Shown here piece after piece: positions 5,637-13,248 of a stretch of DNA of 13,255 nt. The DNA is taken from positions 1-13,255 of the forward strand of contig JACMRS010000276.1 of the NCBI GenBank assembly GCA_014376345.1, read 5' to 3'. Numbering within the stretch: the stretch's first letter is position 1; each line of letters opens with the position of its first letter. The notes beneath the pieces were generated by a model. That model saw only the letters and a list, made by a program, of their open reading frames with translations. It did not search any database and had not been told where the DNA came from. This DNA comes from Bacteroidia bacterium (GTDB lineage: Bacteria > Bacteroidota > Bacteroidia > NS11-12g > UBA955). The translations under genes and the position numbers were made by a program.

Positions 5637-8600
5637 TTAAACTATTACTTCAGCAGTATCTGCATCTGCATCTTGTACTTTAACTTTATCAAGTCCTCTC
5701 CATCTTCTTACTCTCAGTTTAAAATTGTGTGTCATAAGAAGCATCGCAGGCACTAAAAATAGTGTAAGCAAGGTAGCAAATGATAATCCAAAAATCATAG
5801 TCCATGATAAAGGACCCCAGAAAGCCACACTGTCACCACCGAAATAAATATTCGGGTTAAGATGTGTAAAGAGTTTCACAAAGTCGATGTTCAGACCTAT
5901 TGCTAGTGGTATCAATCCAAGGATTGTTGCGCAGGCAGTTAGTATAACCGGAGTCATACGTGTTTTACCTGCTTCAATTACAGCTGCTTTTATTTCATAA
6001 CCCTGACTTAACAGGATTTCAGTAAACTCTACCAGCAGAATTCCGTTTCTTACAACAATACCTGCAAGTGCAATTACACCAATACCTGTCATGATAATTG
6101 AAATGCTCATGCCTGTAAAACTGAATCCTAAAAGAACACCGATTACACTAAATAATATTTCTGAAAGGATGATAACCGGCTTACTAAGCGAGTTGAACTG
6201 AGTCACAAGAATCAGGAAAATAAGACCTAGCGAAATCATCATTGCTTTACCAAGGAACGATCCTGTTTCTTTCTGATCTTCCTGTTCTCCTGTCATATCA
6301 ATTGTAACACCTTCCGGAGTTTTAAAATCAGGAATGATATTTTTAATCTGTCCAACAATTGTATTGGCATTGGCATCACTCAAAACGTTAGAAGAAAGTG
6401 TTACTACCCTTTTCTGATTTTTGCGTTTGATACCGCCAAAGCTGTTCTCATATTTAATGTCAGCAATGGCAGATAAAGGCACTTGTCTGAGCTGTCCGCC
6501 CATGTTCATGTCTCTATAGATCATTTTCATGTTCATGAGTGCACTCACATCATTTCTTTGTTCTTCTGTAAACCTTAATTCAATCGGGTAATCATCATTG
6601 TCATCTTTAAACTTAGAAACTTCTTTTCCAAATAAAGCAGTTCTTAATGACATTCCAATCTGAGCAGTTGAAATACCTTCACGTGCTGCCTTGTCACGGT
6701 TTACAAATACTTTAATCTCAGGTTTGCTGCTTTCGATATCTTTCTTAAGCTCTTCAATACCATAAATCTGCAATGAGTCAATATATTGTTTCAATCTTGT
6801 GGCTGTAACAACCAGATCTTTAAGATTGTCACCTGATATTTCAATGTTGACAGGTTTACCTGTTGGTGGTCCGCCTTGCTCCTGATCTACTGTTATTTCA
6901 GCTCCGGGAATACCTTTTACCTGATCTCTTATTTTATCAAGATAATCTCTTGTATTCTGACCGCCGCGTTTCTCAAATGTTACAAAAGCAACTGTTACTT
7001 TTCCCAGATTAGGAGAAACTGCATTGGAAGAAGGATCTCGAGGATCACCTGCTCCAACAGCAACGTTAGAAATAATAGATTCAACGATTTTATTTTTTTC
7101 TCCAACAACCTGATAAACTTTATTTTCAACAATTTTAGTTATTGAATCTGTGTAAATCTGATTGGTTCCAATTGGCATTTTTACATAAACATACACAAAA
7201 TTAGGATCTCCTTTCGGGAAGAAAACAACTTTAGGTTTCGCAATTCCTACAATAATAAATGAGGCAATCAGGAGGAGAGTTGTACCCAGAAGCATCAGAT
7301 GTGGTCTGAAACCTTTAAGCATTCTTGTAACAAAACGTTCGTACCTGTTTTGAATTGAAGGCCAGGTGCGTTCCTGAAATCTTCTGATAATTTTTTCTAG
7401 TACAAACCTATGGAATGTATAACACAGATAAAGGAAAATTACAAAATTGCCCATTCCAATATTTGATGCAGCATAAAATATTAATGCAAGTGCAGCAAAT
7501 ACTACAGTTGTAATTTTAAAACCTTTTGTGAATTTAGGTTTTTTGTCATCATCCGGATGGTGTGGTTTCATAAAGTCAACTGCAAAAACCGGGTTGATAA
7601 TATAAGCAACAACAAGCGATGCAAGCAATGTTACAATAAGTGTTACAGGAAGGAAGAACATAAACTTTCCGATTACACCTTGCCAGAAAGCAAGCGGTAT
7701 AAAAGGAGCAAGTGTGGTAAGCGTACCGGATAATACAGGAAGAAAAACTTCACCTGTTGCAAGCTTCGCTGCTTTTGTAATTGGTACTTTCCCATTTTCA
7801 AAAATCCTGTGGGTGTTTTCAACCACCACAATCGCGTCATCGACAACAATACCAAGTGCAAGAAGAAATGCAAACAAGACAATCATATTCAATGTAAAAT
7901 CCAGTCCTGGTAAAATTAGAAATGCAATAAACATTGAAAGCGGTACCGAAAGTCCCACAAACATTGCGTTTGTTGCACCCATGAAAAACATCAGTATAAG
8001 TGTAACAAGAATAAAACCGATGATAATGGTATTGATAAGGTCGTGAATGGTGACCCTGGTTTTATCCGACTGGTCTCCTGTAATAGTTACATTAACTCCT
8101 TCCGGAAAAGTAGTTGCTTTTAATTCAGCAGACAGGTCTCTTATTTTATCAGAAGCATCAATTAAATTTTCTCCGCTTCTTTTAATAACGTTCAATGTGA
8201 TTACATTCTTTTTATTAAGACGTGCAAAGCTTTCTTTTTCTTCAAATCCATCTTTTACTTCAGCAATGTCTTTCAGATAAAGCTGGGCGCCTGTACCTGA
8301 CCTTATTATCAGGTTTTGAATGGTAGCAATGTCTTTAAATTCGCCTGTAACACTGATCGAACGGTTAATTTCATCCATCTTGATATTACCTCCGGAGATA
8401 GTGATGTTTTCATACTTAACTGCATTTTCAATATCAGTTAAAGTAATTCCAGCAGCCTCCATTTTATAACGGTCAACATTAATCTGAATCTCACGTTCAA
8501 GTGCACCAACCATATCTACACGAGTGATTTCTTTCATCGCTTCAATCTTGTCCTGCATCAGGTCGGCATATTTCTTAAGCCTTTGAAGATCGAAATCACC

Positions 8601-9056
8601 GGAAATATTGATGTTCATAATCGGCAGCTGAGAAACGTCAACTTCAATTACATTCGGATCTTGTGGGAGGTCATTTGGAAGGTCAGTTCTTGCTTCGTCA
8701 ACTTTATCTTTAACCCTTTGCTTGGCAATTGAAACGTCAACATCGGTATTAAACTCGATGATTACATTTGAAAAATCCTGAAAAGAATTACTGGTTATTT
8801 TTTTAACACCCGCAATTGATTTTACTTTTTTCTCAAGATGCTTAGTCACCAGGTTTTCCATGTCAGTAGGAGTGGTACCCGGATAAATTGTACTTACATA
8901 AATTTGCGGAAATACAACTTCAGGAAACTGTTCTTTAGGCAGGCTGTTGTAGCTGAATATTCCTGCCAAAGTAATAATGGCGGTGATAATGTAAATACTT
9001 GTCTTGTTGTCAATAGCCCAACTTGAGGGCTTGAACTCTTTTATTTTATCTAACAT
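5637..9056 (-). CDS. RND family efflux transporter, AcrB/MexB-like inner-membrane pump
   Basis: This 1139-residue proton-driven pump should form the inner-membrane trimer of a tripartite efflux system with the adaptor and TolC-like gene just upstream. It shows TM1 (about 19-37), a first periplasmic loop with PKEQFPEVVFPQIYVSTIYPG (40-60), TM2-TM6 between about 338 and 492, TM7 about 585-605, a second periplasmic region to about 932, and TM8-TM12 to about 1108. TM4 carries LGIVVDDAIVVVEN with Asp406-Asp407, matching the proton-relay Asp pair of AcrB. In TM10 the AcrB lysine (KNAIL) is replaced by Arg1003 (VVRNGILLVEF); Thr1040 matches the conserved TM11 Thr. AcrB has about 1050 residues. Much of the extra length here is a stretch at about 498-553, between TM6 and TM7, with two hydrophobic segments (about 513-530 and 537-553). 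The start lies 18 bases after the adaptor stop, with no Shine-Dalgarno. The HAE1-like subgroup (drug/lipophile export) is favoured over metal pumps, but the substrate is unknown. Confidence 0.95.
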   Translation of the reverse strand: MLDKIKEFKPSSWAIDNKTSIYIITAIITLAGIFSYNSLPKEQFPEVVFPQIYVSTIYPGTTPTDMENLVTKHLEKKVKSIAGVKKITSNSFQDFSNVIIEFNTDVDVSIAKQRVKDKVDEARTDLPNDLPQDPNVIEVDVSQLPIMNINISGDFDLQRLKKYADLMQDKIEAMKEITRVDMVGALEREIQINVDRYKMEAAGITLTDIENAVKYENITISGGNIKMDEINRSISVTGEFKDIATIQNLIIRSGTGAQLYLKDIAEVKDGFEEKESFARLNKKNVITLNVIKRSGENLIDASDKIRDLSAELKATTFPEGVNVTITGDQSDKTRVTIHDLINTIIIGFILVTLILMFFMGATNAMFVGLSVPLSMFIAFLILPGLDFTLNMIVLFAFLLALGIVVDDAIVVVENTHRIFENGKVPITKAAKLATGEVFLPVLSGTLTTLAPFIPLAFWQGVIGKFMFFLPVTLIVTLLASLVVAYIINPVFAVDFMKPHHPDDDKKPKFTKGFKITTVVFAALALIFYAASNIGMGNFVIFLYLCYTFHRFVLEKIIRRFQERTWPSIQNRYERFVTRMLKGFRPHLMLLGTTLLLIASFIIVGIAKPKVVFFPKGDPNFVYVYVKMPIGTNQIYTDSITKIVENKVYQVVGEKNKIVESIISNVAVGAGDPRDPSSNAVSPNLGKVTVAFVTFEKRGGQNTRDYLDKIRDQVKGIPGAEITVDQEQGGPPTGKPVNIEISGDNLKDLVVTATRLKQYIDSLQIYGIEELKKDIESSKPEIKVFVNRDKAAREGISTAQIGMSLRTALFGKEVSKFKDDNDDYPIELRFTEEQRNDVSALMNMKMIYRDMNMGGQLRQVPLSAIADIKYENSFGGIKRKNQKRVVTLSSNVLSDANANTIVGQIKNIIPDFKTPEGVTIDMTGEQEDQKETGSFLGKAMMISLGLIFLILVTQFNSLSKPVIILSEILFSVIGVLLGFSFTGMSISIIMTGIGVIALAGIVVRNGILLVEFTEILLSQGYEIKAAVIEAGKTRMTPVILTACATILGLIPLAIGLNIDFVKLFTHLNPNIYFGGDSVAFWGPLSWTMIFGLSFATLLTLFLVPAMLLMTHNFKLRVRRWRGLDKVKVQDADADTAEVIV

Positions 9057-9074
9057 CTGTGATAGAGTTATTTA

Positions 9075-10208
9075 TTAATCTATTGTTAAAACATCACCTT
9101 CATTCAACTCCTGGTAACCGGCTGTTACAATTTTATCCTCGGGAGAAAGTCCGGATTTAATTTCGGTGATATCACCTGAACTTAAACCAGTTTCAACAAC
9201 TACTTTTTTAGCTGTTAATTTTCCGTCTTTTTCAACTGCAACATACAGATAGTAACCTTTATCAGAATTGTTAAGCACATTGGTTGGCACTGTAATAGTT
9301 CCTTTTGTATAATAATCTGAAACTTTTAGTTTTACTATCATATTCGGGCGGTAATCTGCCTGGTTTGAAGCAAGTTCGGCTTCTACATTAAAGGTTCTGT
9401 TTAACGAGTTGATTACTTTTCCAACATAAGTTATTTTTGATGGAACTTCTTTATTAAGATCAGGGAAGAAAAGCATAATTTTTTCTCCAAGTTTAATTTT
9501 AGAAGCATAATTTTCAGAAACATCAGCTTTAACTTTAAGTTTGCTGCCATTCACAATTCTGAAACAAGGAACACCCGGTGCTACAGTTTGTCCAAGCTTT
9601 AACATGTTCTCATCTACCACACCATTGATAGGCGATTTGATTTTTGTCATGCTGATTTGCTGTGCCATTGTGTTTCGGCGCTTTACAGCACTTTCATAAT
9701 TATTTTTAGCAGTAATAAACTGAATTTCAGTACCTATTTTCTGATCCCACAGTCTTTGTTGTTTTTCGTATAAAGTCTGAGCTAAACTAACATTCTGATC
9801 TACTTCAGCCATTGATTGCATCATTACTGAATTATCGATTTCTGCAAGCACCTGACCGGCAGAAACTTTGTCACCTTCAGTTACCAGAATTCTGGTAATC
9901 GCACCACCTGCTTGCGGACTAACAGTAACGTTTTGTTCAGCATCCACTTTACCCTGCACTTCAATAAAGTGATTGAATTCAAGATTCTGTAATGATGAGA
10001 TTTTCACTAAATGTTTTTTAACAATTTTAGTCGCTGTATCTATTTTAGCGATTTCTTTTTCAAGAACTTCAATTTTTTCTGAAAGAGATTGTTGTTCTGT
10101 TTTAAGCTTTGTAAGCTCTTCTTTCTTTTTTTCTACTTCTGATTTAGGCTTACATGAAACCAGGATGGCTGCTGTAAGAAGAAAAGAAAATATCCATTTT
10201 ATCTGCAT
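9075..10208 (-). CDS. RND efflux periplasmic adaptor subunit (membrane fusion lipoprotein)
   Basis: This 377-residue adaptor links the RND pump to the outer-membrane channel. The signal peptide ends in lipobox LVSC (16-19), so Cys19 is probably lipidated. Residues about 22-58 are almost entirely Lys/Glu/Leu with heptad character (SEVEKKKEELTKL, LSEKIEVLEKEIAKI), a predicted coiled coil placed before the beta domains. The barrel-sandwich (lipoyl-like) halves are at about 87-125 (VSPQAGGAITRILVTEGDKV, then GQVLAEID) and 187-220 (KIKSPINGVVDE, then LGQTVAPG), with the alpha-helical hairpin between them (about 126-186). A beta-barrel (222-300) and membrane-proximal domain (303-375, ending GYQELNEGDVLTID) follow. 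It sits 33 bases downstream of the TolC-like gene and 18 bases upstream of the pump, clearly one operon. Family call is secure. Confidence 0.94.
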   Translation of the reverse strand: MQIKWIFSFLLTAAILVSCKPKSEVEKKKEELTKLKTEQQSLSEKIEVLEKEIAKIDTATKIVKKHLVKISSLQNLEFNHFIEVQGKVDAEQNVTVSPQAGGAITRILVTEGDKVSAGQVLAEIDNSVMMQSMAEVDQNVSLAQTLYEKQQRLWDQKIGTEIQFITAKNNYESAVKRRNTMAQQISMTKIKSPINGVVDENMLKLGQTVAPGVPCFRIVNGSKLKVKADVSENYASKIKLGEKIMLFFPDLNKEVPSKITYVGKVINSLNRTFNVEAELASNQADYRPNMIVKLKVSDYYTKGTITVPTNVLNNSDKGYYLYVAVEKDGKLTAKKVVVETGLSSGDITEIKSGLSPEDKIVTAGYQELNEGDVLTID

Positions 10209-10241
10209 GGTGTTTGTTGTTATAGTGATTATGAATTTGAA

Positions 10242-11579
10242 TTAATATGTGATTGTCTGTCCTAATGATTGCTGAAGATCAAGATTGGTATTTAAAAGGT
10301 CGAATATTGCGTTTAAATAATTAGCCTGAGATGTTTTAAGATCCTGGTTTGCAGTTACAACTTCAATGTTAGAACCAACACCTTCTTTATATTTAATAGA
10401 AGTTGTAGTCAGTATACTATTTGCAAGTTTTAAATTCTTTTCCTGTTGTGCCAGTATTTCCTGAGCGCGAATGTATTTCTGACGGTTTTGTAAAACCTGA
10501 AGTTTGGCTATATTCTCAAAATCATTCAGGTTGTTGGTTGATTTATCTAGGCTGATACTGCTTTTCTGGATTTTTGCATTGTTAGCAAAACCAGTGAAGA
10601 TTGGCACGTTAATAGAAGCTCCTATATAAGATGAAGAATACCAGGTTTTATATTTAATCTCATTCTGATAATTGGCTTGCTGATAATTTGCAAAAGCAAC
10701 AAGGTTTGGGTATCGACTGTATTCAAAACGTTGCTTATCTAATTTATTTAATACTACCTGTTGCTCAAGAATCATATATTCAGGTCGCAACCTGATGTTG
10801 TCAGCAGCAGCTGCTGCGTCTGCTTTATTAAAAGATTCATAAAGTTCTTTCAGATTGTCAGTTAGCTTAATAGGATTGTCAATTGGCATTCCCATTTTTG
10901 CTTTGAGAAGGTTCAATACAACATCAAGTTGGTCTATTAATTTAGAACGTTGAATAGTAAGATTTGAAAGTTGAAGTTCAAGTCTGTCTACGTCAAGTTG
11001 TTCTGTAAAGCCTTCTTTGTTTAAAGCACTGGTATTGTCAAAAATAGATTTTAAAGTCTGGATGTTATCATCAAGAAGCTTCACATTTTCTTTGGTTATT
11101 AAAACAAGAAAATATGTTTTGATTACGTCCAGTTTTACATCGTTTTCACTTTTTGCACTCACTCTGGCTGCAAGTTCAGTAAACTGCTTAGATGCTTTAA
11201 GTCCAATAAAAAATGAACCATCAACAGCCAGCCAGTTGGCATTAATAGCTGCGATAGTGGTGTATTTATTACCTACCCTAAGCGCCTGAGTACCGGCTGC
11301 AGGATTGGTAAAATTCGGAATTACGAAGATAGGAAGTTGTGTTGCATCCTGAAATGTAAGTGAACCTTTAACTGTAGGGATTCCTATCGCGGTGGTTTCT
11401 TTCACCTGTTGCTGTGCATAAGCAATGTCAGCTTTAGTATTCTGCATAATAACGCTGTGCTGTAATGCGTAATCTACAGATTCTTTGAGTGACATCGGCA
11501 GAGTATCTGCCGGTGTTGTTTGTGCCCGGGCGCTGAAACTCAGTCCGGCGATGATAATTATTAATGAGCGCTTGATCAT
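10242..11579 (-). CDS. TolC-like outer membrane efflux protein
   Basis: This 445-residue protein should form the outer-membrane beta-barrel plus periplasmic alpha-tunnel of the efflux complex. The signal peptide (MIKRSLIIIIAGLSFSARA|Q) is probably cleaved at 19/20. After it come two OEP repeats of long amphipathic helices: about 30-230 (SLKESVDYALQHSVIM, IAYAQQQV, then EQLDVDRLELQLSNL) and about 258-445 (RLRPEYMILEQQVVLNKLD, FTGFANNAKIQKS, then SNIEVVTANQDLKTSQANYL and FDLLNTNLDLQQSLG). Length fits TolC/OprM-class channels. No lipobox is seen, unlike OprM. Its ATG overlaps the regulator's TGA in ATGA (11576-11579), so it is probably translationally coupled to the TetR gene. Confidence 0.94.
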   Translation of the reverse strand: MIKRSLIIIIAGLSFSARAQTTPADTLPMSLKESVDYALQHSVIMQNTKADIAYAQQQVKETTAIGIPTVKGSLTFQDATQLPIFVIPNFTNPAAGTQALRVGNKYTTIAAINANWLAVDGSFFIGLKASKQFTELAARVSAKSENDVKLDVIKTYFLVLITKENVKLLDDNIQTLKSIFDNTSALNKEGFTEQLDVDRLELQLSNLTIQRSKLIDQLDVVLNLLKAKMGMPIDNPIKLTDNLKELYESFNKADAAAAADNIRLRPEYMILEQQVVLNKLDKQRFEYSRYPNLVAFANYQQANYQNEIKYKTWYSSSYIGASINVPIFTGFANNAKIQKSSISLDKSTNNLNDFENIAKLQVLQNRQKYIRAQEILAQQEKNLKLANSILTTTSIKYKEGVGSNIEVVTANQDLKTSQANYLNAIFDLLNTNLDLQQSLGQTITY

Positions 11580-12199
11580 AAATGGTTTTGAAATAATTTT
11601 TTCTTGTTTTGGTTTAAATATAATATGCCTTCCGGGGTTCCTATTCCATTCAGGTGGTAAATAATCATTTCACGGTATTTGTCTTCAAATTTATAGTCAC
11701 TCATAGCAACGGAATCTGATGAAAGAATAAATTCTATAAGTCCGATATATAAACGACTTACAATATCAACATTGAAATCTTTGCGAAACATTTTCTGAGT
11801 GATTCCAAGATGAATATGTGCTTTAATCTGACTGAACATCATGTGTTCTTTATGGTCAAAAAAGATTTTATAGCTCTGGGGATGAAATTTTTTAAGATCG
11901 TAAAGTAAAGAGGTATTGGTATGCTGATGCATTTTAATCATAAATCCTGCAATATCCATAATGTGATCAATTGCATTTTTACCGGTATCCAGATTATCAC
12001 AAATATCTCTCACTTTTTCAATATGCCACGAAACAGTCTTCATTACCAGATCATCTTTATCGGAAACATGCTGATAAAGGGTTTTTTTGGAAATCGCGAG
12101 TTCCCTGGCCACATCATCCATAGTTATGCTCTTAATACCGAACTTATTAAAGATCCGGTCTGCATGTTCTAAGATTTTTTCTAACACCTCGTTTTTCAA
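11576..12199 (-). CDS. TetR/AcrR family transcriptional regulator of the efflux operon
   Basis: A TetR-type dimeric repressor, first gene of the efflux operon. From the TTG at 12199 it has 207 residues. The N-terminal DNA-binding part reads NEVLEKILEHADRIFNKFGI, then SITMDDVARELAISKKTLYQ and HVSDKDDLV: helix 1 followed by the TetR helix-turn-helix at about residues 24-48. The rest (about 60-200) is the helical ligand-binding and dimer domain, with no recognisable ligand signature; it ends HLNGIGTPEGILYLN, a tail typical of TetR proteins of this phylum. The frame is open to an ATG at 12238, but that ATG lies within the promoter (-33/-7 boxes 12208-12239), so TTG 12199 or GTG 12187 is a more credible start. 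Being promoter-proximal to the efflux genes, it probably represses its own operon (inference). Confidence 0.9.
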   Translation of the reverse strand: MKNEVLEKILEHADRIFNKFGIKSITMDDVARELAISKKTLYQHVSDKDDLVMKTVSWHIEKVRDICDNLDTGKNAIDHIMDIAGFMIKMHQHTNTSLLYDLKKFHPQSYKIFFDHKEHMMFSQIKAHIHLGITQKMFRKDFNVDIVSRLYIGLIEFILSSDSVAMSDYKFEDKYREMIIYHLNGIGTPEGILYLNQNKKKLFQNHL

Positions 12200-12207
12200 A
12201 TCGGGAG

Positions 12208-12239
12208 CAAATGTAAACACAATAAACTTTGGAAACAAA
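12208..12239 (-). promoter_or_regulatory. Bacteroidota-type promoter of the TetR-efflux operon
   Basis: On the minus strand TTTG (12239-12236), a 20-base spacer, then TACATTTG (12215-12208). Both boxes match the TTTG / TAnnTTTG consensus exactly. The predicted transcript start is near 12201, leaving almost no leader before the TTG at 12199 and about 14 bases before the GTG at 12187. Confidence 0.75.
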
Positions 12240-12258
12240 TTTATTTAAAAACGTTTCC
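12231..12258. promoter_or_regulatory. candidate TetR operator: inverted repeat over the -33 box
   Basis: GGAAAC (12231-12236) and GTTTCC (12253-12258) are perfect 6-bp inverted half-sites separated by 16 AT-rich bases. The left half-site lies next to and touches the -33 TTTG. A TetR dimer bound here would block RNA polymerase at its own promoter. Only the six bases match, so chance is not excluded. Confidence 0.4.
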
Positions 12259-12346
12259 TGTGTTTTTTTGTGTTTTGTTAATATTTTCAAATTATTTCCT
12301 TATAGCTGCAATAAGTTGGTTGTGAAATATTATTTTTACACCGGAA

Positions 12347-12958
12347 ATGACTACCCCTAAATTAATTGGTTTATGCGGCATCAGCGGTTCGGGTAAAACC
12401 CACATTCTGGAAGAGTTGCAGAAGGAAATGCCTGTGGGAAAGGTTTCCGTATTGAGTTTTGATAATTATTATAAACCGGCAATTGAACAGGTGGCCGATG
12501 AAAATGGTTTCCTTAATTTTGATCTTCCCGAAGGCGTGGATGACCTCAAATTTATTTCTGATTTAAGGTCACTGATTGCCGGGGAGACTTTAATATTGAA
12601 GCAGTATAATTTTAACACTCTCGGTGCACCTGATAAAATATTAACTGCTAAACCAGCTGATATTATTTTTGTAGAAGGCATTTTCATTTTTCATTTCGAA
12701 GAAATCAGGAATCTGTTAAATAAGAAAATCTATCTGGAAGTGCCCGATCCTGTTACATTGGAAAGGCGACTCAAACGCGACAATCTCGAGCGGGGTTTAA
12801 CTGAGGAAGAAATTCATTATCAATGGCAAAACCATGTATTACCCGGCCACATAAAATATGTTCAACCTTACATTCCCACTGCCGATCTCATTCTTCATAA
12901 TTCTGCCGATATTATGGATTGTGTAATTGCTTTAAAGGAATTCTGTGAAAAGATGTAA
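12347..12958 (+). CDS. udk: uridine kinase (uridine/cytidine salvage)
   Basis: Uridine kinase phosphorylates uridine or cytidine to UMP/CMP with ATP or GTP, in cytoplasmic pyrimidine salvage. The 203-residue product has the usual length. It shows the P-loop GISGSGKT (11-18) directly after a beta strand; SFDNYY (37-42) with the conserved Asp39; FDLPEGVDD (58-66, in place of the family's usual DxPxAFD-type segment); a beta strand ending in FVEGIFIF (108-115) with the Walker-B-like Glu110; and the lid/Arg region LERRLKRDNLERG (138-150). The C-terminal PTADLILHN (177-185) fits the family's P..ADliv motif. Because the -PEAFD- element is altered (EGVDD), phosphoribulokinase/uridine kinase family membership is firmer than the exact nucleoside. 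The gene is divergent from the efflux operon (147 bases between the chosen starts); no convincing own promoter was found. Confidence 0.88.
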   Translation: MTTPKLIGLCGISGSGKTHILEELQKEMPVGKVSVLSFDNYYKPAIEQVADENGFLNFDLPEGVDDLKFISDLRSLIAGETLILKQYNFNTLGAPDKILTAKPADIIFVEGIFIFHFEEIRNLLNKKIYLEVPDPVTLERRLKRDNLERGLTEEEIHYQWQNHVLPGHIKYVQPYIPTADLILHNSADIMDCVIALKEFCEKM

Positions 12959-12974
12959 GATTTAAGATTTTGTA

Positions 12975-13040
12975 GAGACGCGTTTTAACGCAACTCTTTT
13001 AACGCATCTCGTTTTTACGCATCTCGTTTAACGCGTCTCG
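12975..13040. repeat. REP-like element: inverted arms around imperfect tandem units
   Basis: Perfect 10-bp inverted arms GAGACGCGTT (12975-12984) and AACGCGTCTC (13030-13039) enclose four imperfect 14-15 base tandem units at 12983-12996, 12997-13011, 13012-13026 and 13027-13040, with core TTTWACGCRWCTCG. GTAGAGACGCG-type palindromes recur in intergenic DNA of Bacteroidota and cyanobacteria; that parallel is from general knowledge. Its base composition stands out from the AT-rich flanks. There is no U-tract, so it is not an obvious terminator. Confidence 0.7.
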
Positions 13041-13130
13041 CCCATCTATTCCAATTCTCAATTTCATTTAATTGTATTTCAACGCTGATATATTGAAATA
13101 ATTTAAAGTTATTCACATCTAAATTAATTA

Positions 13131-13144
13131 TATTTACGTAAATA
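13131..13144. repeat. 14-bp perfect palindrome, TATTTACGTAAATA
   Basis: TATTTACGTAAATA equals its own reverse complement. It sits in AT-rich DNA about 87 bases upstream of the promoter at 13218-13248. A dimeric-regulator site for the downstream gene is possible, but AT-rich palindromes arise easily by chance. Confidence 0.4.
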
Positions 13145-13217
13145 CTTAATATATAGCAATTTAATCATGTATTTACCGTTAACCTAATATAATTAACTTT
13201 AAAAATTGTAAAAGTTG

Positions 13218-13248
13218 TTGTTTATTATTACCCGATAAGATATTTTTG
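13218..13248 (+). promoter_or_regulatory. Bacteroidota-type promoter reading out of the window
   Basis: TTG at 13218-13220, a 20-base spacer, then TATTTTTG at 13241-13248 (exact TAnnTTTG). Transcription would start near 13254, so the gene served begins just past the right edge. Confidence 0.6.

Noticed and set aside
5637..9056. Heavy-metal (CusA/CzcA-type) RND pump
   Set aside because: I see no methionine-rich metal relay, and the TM4 motif is the VVDDAIVVVEN type seen in HAE1-like drug pumps. The substrate remains open.
12259..12346. Promoter for udk
   Set aside because: TATTTTTA at 12331-12338 has one mismatch and no TTG box at suitable spacing; nothing else fits.
12975..13040. Possible CRISPR array
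   Set aside because: The repeating units are 14-15 bases, contiguous and drifting, with no unique spacers, no 25-40 base repeats and no cas genes nearby.
12975..13040. Rho-independent terminator of udk
   Set aside because: The outer arms are separated by about 45 bases and no U-tract follows; the inner GCGTT/AACGC hairpin is only 5 bp.
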